Below are positions 35,201-37,199 of a stretch of 37,199 nucleotides of DNA, one piece after another. The position numbers and the translations under genes were made by a program. The stretch's first letter is position 1; every line of letters starts with the position of its first letter. This DNA is from Acidimicrobiales bacterium (lineage in GTDB: Bacteria > Actinomycetota > Acidimicrobiia > Acidimicrobiales > RAAP-2), in the NCBI GenBank assembly GCA_025351385.1, contig JANXWA010000033.1:1-37199 (forward strand), given 5' to 3'. A model generated the notes under the pieces. The model made no database searches and was not told where the DNA came from. It saw nothing but the letters and a program-made list of their open reading frames with translations.

Positions 35201-36056
35201 GATCACGACCAAGACCTTCGACCAGAGCGGAATCTCGATGGGCGCCACGGCTACCTCGGGCCTCGCGATCACCTACACCTCCAACACGCTCTCGATCTGC
35301 ACCGTGAACTCCGGCACCGGCGTCGTGACCTTCGTCGCGATCGGGACCTGCTCGATCACCGCGGCCCAGGCTGGCAACGCCAACTGGAACGCCGCCACGT
35401 CGGTCACCCAGACGTTCACCATCAGCCAGGGCAACCAGACCGAGAGCTTCACCTCGGCCAATCCGTCCCCGGTGACCGTCGGCGGCGCCACCTACACCCC
35501 GACGGCCACGGCCACCTCGGGCCTCGCCGTCACGATCACCCTCGACGGCACGAGTACGGGCTGCTCGCTCTCGGCCGGCGTCGTTAGCTTCACGGCCGTG
35601 GGCACGTGCAAGGTCGACGCCAACCAGGCCGGCAACGCCCTTTGGAACGCGGCGGCCCAGGTCCAGCAGTCGATCGTGGTGCGGGGAACGTACTCGGGAG
35701 GCAGTTCCTCGACGATCGCGGCTGGAACGAACTACTTCGCCATCAACGCCACGACCGCCGGATCGGGCACGCAGAACAACGGCGTCATCACGCCGGGCGT
35801 CGCCGAGACGCTGGTCTCGGGAACCTTCACCATCTCCTCCTCCAGCAGCAAGTCGTACGTCTTCACCATTGGCTTCTACTCTGGTAGCACTTGGTCATCG
35901 TCGGGTCTTTCATGCACGATTGCGTCTGGCTCGACGTCGTGCAACGTCACCGGACCGACCACCGTGCCCATCGGAACGGCAATCAACGTCCAGGTCACGC
36001 ACGCGGTCGGCACTACGAGTACGGCGACCTGGTCCGTCTTCTACTCGCAGCCATAG
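32262..36056 (+). CDS. Giant prepilin-like repeat protein (probable pilus-associated adhesin)
   Basis: 1264 aa. A 27-residue leader ends in VG27, followed by DTLLEVLLSVIVLGLAAVALLIAF with Glu at +5, a pilin-type stem. After a pilin-like domain of about 150 residues come six Ig-like repeats of about 103 residues (starting near 182, 284, 390, 496, 599 and a divergent one at 700; hallmark QLVFTTQP...V.VEDSxGN), then four repeats of about 86 residues (from 798, 886, 973 and 1058; hallmark NQTxxFTSxNPSPV, GTCxVDANQAGNANWNAA) and a Ser/Thr-rich C-terminal domain (1142-1264). Cys pairs 14-17 residues apart occur in nine of the ten. Start is GTG 32262. Adhesive role is inferred from architecture. Confidence 0.87.
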   Translation: MRLVPASVIEMVDRLRAHHEARQSEVGDTLLEVLLSVIVLGLAAVALLIAFSTSIAASAEHRLLATSSVVLDSASQEAISGIQQQQNMFTSCLSSEALEVAYYQSQIPLSTSPYSSQYSALITAVQYWSGTGFVNPPTCPQYAPQQITVTVTKTSSGQTYVNTFVVNYPLASAGASGNAGPATQLVFTGQPVGGPAGIPFATQPVVTVENVNNQAVSTDLSPVTLSVTGNSGILVTGCSGSEVSGIVTFTGCAISTPGTYTLTATDGSLTSALPSVSITISASAYHLVFTTQPTPGGSGSVMTQQPVVMIENTSNAVVVVSATLTLTPSDGTLSSCAGLTTTTGVFNVSGCTFAGAFQSGLSTYYTLNATSTGIIAATSNPFLVTTFGAASQLVFTTEPSGISSGSLPAPFPTSIVVTVEDSFGNVVTSGYSTSISLAPSAGESFGASCAAKTPSSGVATFTGCTLNAYLNNVTLTATSGSLSAPSTPFNVTNVASKLVFATSPVAGNSGIVFSTQPIVAFEDAGGNIVTSSTAPIALAPSAGTLNFCSTLTPVAGVVSVASCTFAGLVGTNYTLTASSAGVTSATSLSFSPLGPGLPAQLAFSTDPVAGVSGALFTTQPIVLVEDSAGNVVVLGSTTISFSASGGTYTPCTNLSSVAGVVTATNCAFAGVVGTPYIFTASASGLTSNTATITPTAAGAPFQIVLAGCPSSLVYLTPCTATASIEDSYNNIELADSATVVTFTQTSGSGAVSGLSSFPVTAGVASDTVTGTVVGPTVLSASGESITSNSLTVTVIKANQTITYTSTNPTPVLVGGPTYTPAAIGGATGNPVTFTIDGASTAGCAISGGAVSFTAVGTCVVDANQAGNANYNAAAQVQQLITVNKGNQTTSFTSVNPSPVLVGGPTYTPTATATSGLSVTFTIDGASTAGCSISAGVVSFTAVGTCVVDANQAGNANWNAAAQVQQSITVNKGNQTINFGAITTKTFDQSGISMGATATSGLAITYTSNTLSICTVNSGTGVVTFVAIGTCSITAAQAGNANWNAATSVTQTFTISQGNQTESFTSANPSPVTVGGATYTPTATATSGLAVTITLDGTSTGCSLSAGVVSFTAVGTCKVDANQAGNALWNAAAQVQQSIVVRGTYSGGSSSTIAAGTNYFAINATTAGSGTQNNGVITPGVAETLVSGTFTISSSSSKSYVFTIGFYSGSTWSSSGLSCTIASGSTSCNVTGPTTVPIGTAINVQVTHAVGTTSTATWSVFYSQP
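32805..34646 (+). repeat. Six-unit Ig-like repeat array (family A) within the giant pilin
   Basis: Units of about 306-318 bases encode beta-rich repeats opening with a QLVF-type strand. The first five each carry one Cys pair (238/252, 336/351, 449/464, 548/563, 651/666); the sixth is divergent. Confidence 0.75.
34653..35681 (+). repeat. Four-unit repeat array (family B) within the giant pilin
   Basis: Units begin at 34653, 34917, 35178 and 35433. Units 1, 2 and 4 are very similar even at DNA level around SFTAVGTC and DANQAGNA; unit 3 is more diverged. Cys pairs are 843/858, 930/945, 1013/1030 and 1101/1116. Confidence 0.8.
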
Positions 36057-36083
36057 TCATGGATCGCACACCGGAGCACGTTG

Positions 36084-36755
36084 ATGCACAGTGAGACTGA
36101 GCAGATGAGACACGACACTCTGGTCTCGGCCCGACAGGTCTCGACGGCGTACGACCACAACCGCGTGCGGCGGGGGAGCCGACGACCTCGCGACGAGAAG
36201 GGCGCGATATTGATCCTGGCGTTGGCGTTCATCCTCGTAGTGAGCCTTATCACGATCGCGCTGTCAACGTGGGCGACGAGCGACCTGAACAACACCACTA
36301 ACTTCGCGACGGCGCGGTCGCTCAACTATTCGGCGACGAGCGTCACCCAAATCGCGATGCAGAGCATCAGGTTCAACCCGGTGCCGTCGACGACACCGAC
36401 CCAGAAGGTTCCCACCGCGCTCAATTTCTGCTGGCAGCCCGTCTCGGGCAGCGTTGTCTCGGAGTACACCTTCGACAACATTCCCGTGGCCGTATGGTGC
36501 ACGACTACCGAGGACCTCAGCAGCCAGAACACCCGCGTCGTCACCTTCACGGCCTGTAAGACCACCTTGACCGCCGGCTCAACCCAGGCGCAGGTGGATG
36601 CCGCAGGGGCTCTCTGCGCGGCGAGCCCCACATTGACCGCCACCGTGACCTACGACGACTACCCCCAAGGCGGAGGCACGCCACTGAAAACTCAGTGCAC
36701 CTCCTCGTGCGGACTCGGGATGACGCTCAATCGATGGGTCTGGGCGCACCAGTAG
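36084..36755 (+). CDS. PilX-like pilus accessory protein
   Basis: 223 aa. A very long basic N-terminal leader (about 40 residues, ending RRPRDEKG) precedes AILILALAFILVVSLITIAL, a pilin-like membrane stem, then WATSDLNNTTNFATARSLNYSATSVTQIAM, the arrangement of PilX/minor-pilin proteins. The +5 residue is Leu, not Glu, as in GspK/PilX-like components. The soluble part has six Cys. ATG 36084 is chosen with GGAG 8 bases upstream; TTG 36081 is an alternative. It follows the giant pilin by 27 bases and is the last gene of the operon in this window. Confidence 0.78.
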   Translation: MHSETEQMRHDTLVSARQVSTAYDHNRVRRGSRRPRDEKGAILILALAFILVVSLITIALSTWATSDLNNTTNFATARSLNYSATSVTQIAMQSIRFNPVPSTTPTQKVPTALNFCWQPVSGSVVSEYTFDNIPVAVWCTTTEDLSSQNTRVVTFTACKTTLTAGSTQAQVDAAGALCAASPTLTATVTYDDYPQGGGTPLKTQCTSSCGLGMTLNRWVWAHQ

Positions 36756-36779
36756 GCGTCGGGACACGTCCCGGGACGC
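36756..36779 (+). terminator. Probable terminator of the pilus operon
   Basis: Starting at the base after the stop codon, GCGTC-GGGAC, loop AC, GTCCC-GG-GACGC forms a 10-bp stem with a 2-base bulge. It lacks a clear T-tract, common in high-GC actinobacteria. Confidence 0.5.
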
Positions 36780-37199
36780 GCGAGCCACGGGGACGGTGAA
36801 ATCGACTCTCTGGTTTTAGTCCGATTCACCGAAGTTGCTCCCGATGCGCTCATGACGATGTGGACGAGGACATTGAGCTTTACGCCAGCGGCAGTGGAGC
36901 GAGCATTCAAAATGCTGCTTGGTGAGTCGTTGGGTCTTGGAAGCTATGAAATCGTCGAGCCATTTGTTAAAAGTGTGGCGATTCCGGCCTACCCAGCGCC
37001 TCCCTCGAAACATCCCATCGTCGATCGCTTCGGAGCCGGCCCCCTGGGGCTCGTTGACCCCCACCTGGCTCTTCGTGCTCCCCACTTCGAGGACGGATAG
37101 CCCACATCTCTAGAGTGCCAAAATAGTTCAGTTCAAAGCCTTTCTGGCCTTCTCATGACGTAGGGTCGGCCTCCCAGATGTGCGTAGTTCGTCTCCGTA
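36780..37199. other. Terminal segment with no supported gene
   Basis: The last 420 bases are less GC-rich than the pilus genes. Short open frames on both strands (36852-37100 rightward, 36816-37085 leftward) show no ribosome binding site, motif or family resemblance, and they shadow each other. I see no tRNA, repeat or mobile-element end. Confidence 0.5.

Noticed and set aside
34653-35681. Direct repeats considered as a CRISPR array or satellite
   Set aside because: The 255-264 base periodic units are in frame and encode protein repeats; there are no short identical repeats with unique spacers.
36816-37100. Short open frames on both strands at the right edge
   Set aside because: They overlap each other, lack start signals and resemble nothing known; chance frames are the simplest explanation.

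Overview
The window reads as a high-GC actinobacterial chromosome segment. GTG and TTG starts are common, genes are tightly packed with 1-13 base overlaps, there is an actinobacterial-style livJHMGF set, and the type IV pilus genes encode prepilin-like proteins with GDTLLEV-type N termini. An Acidimicrobiia-like lineage is my best guess, but it rests on general resemblance and no marker gene. I saw no rRNA, tRNA, CRISPR array, insertion sequence or phage gene. I assign 31 protein-coding genes.

Region 1 (1-9569) is mostly housekeeping and general metabolism: a BMP-family substrate-binding protein, a DHA2-type MFS exporter, divergent EttA, kynureninase, a leftward run fadB2 - unknown gene - purU, then rightward ppa and a small membrane protein.

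Region 2 (9566-25555) is the most interesting part. Two transcription units diverge from about 12.7-12.9 kb. Leftward: an alpha/beta hydrolase resembling 2,6-dihydroxypseudooxynicotine hydrolase, a 2-oxoacid dehydrogenase E2 with two peripheral-subunit-binding domains, and a TetR regulator. Rightward: a complete branched-chain-amino-acid-type ABC importer, a beta-hydroxyacid dehydrogenase, an M24-fold enzyme with one metal ligand replaced by Cys, E1-alpha and E1-beta, a split transketolase whose GHPG histidine is replaced by Tyr, a second beta-hydroxyacid dehydrogenase, and a crotonase-fold protein keeping the catalytic residues of 6-oxocamphor hydrolase. The E2 lies in one arm and the E1 pair in the other, so the arms probably make one import-and-degradation system. 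Its substrate is unknown to me. A good promoter (TTGACG-17-TAGGGT) followed by a perfect 17-bp palindrome drives the importer arm.

Region 3 (25641-37199) holds a leftward cyclopropane-fatty-acid synthase, a 0.7 kb intergenic region rich in repeats and palindromes, and a type IV pilus operon: pilB, pilC, a prepilin-like protein, a 1264-residue prepilin-like protein with ten Ig-like repeats in two families and a regular cysteine pair in nearly every repeat, and a PilX-like protein. An inverted repeat directly after the last stop probably ends the operon. The final 0.4 kb shows no gene I can support.
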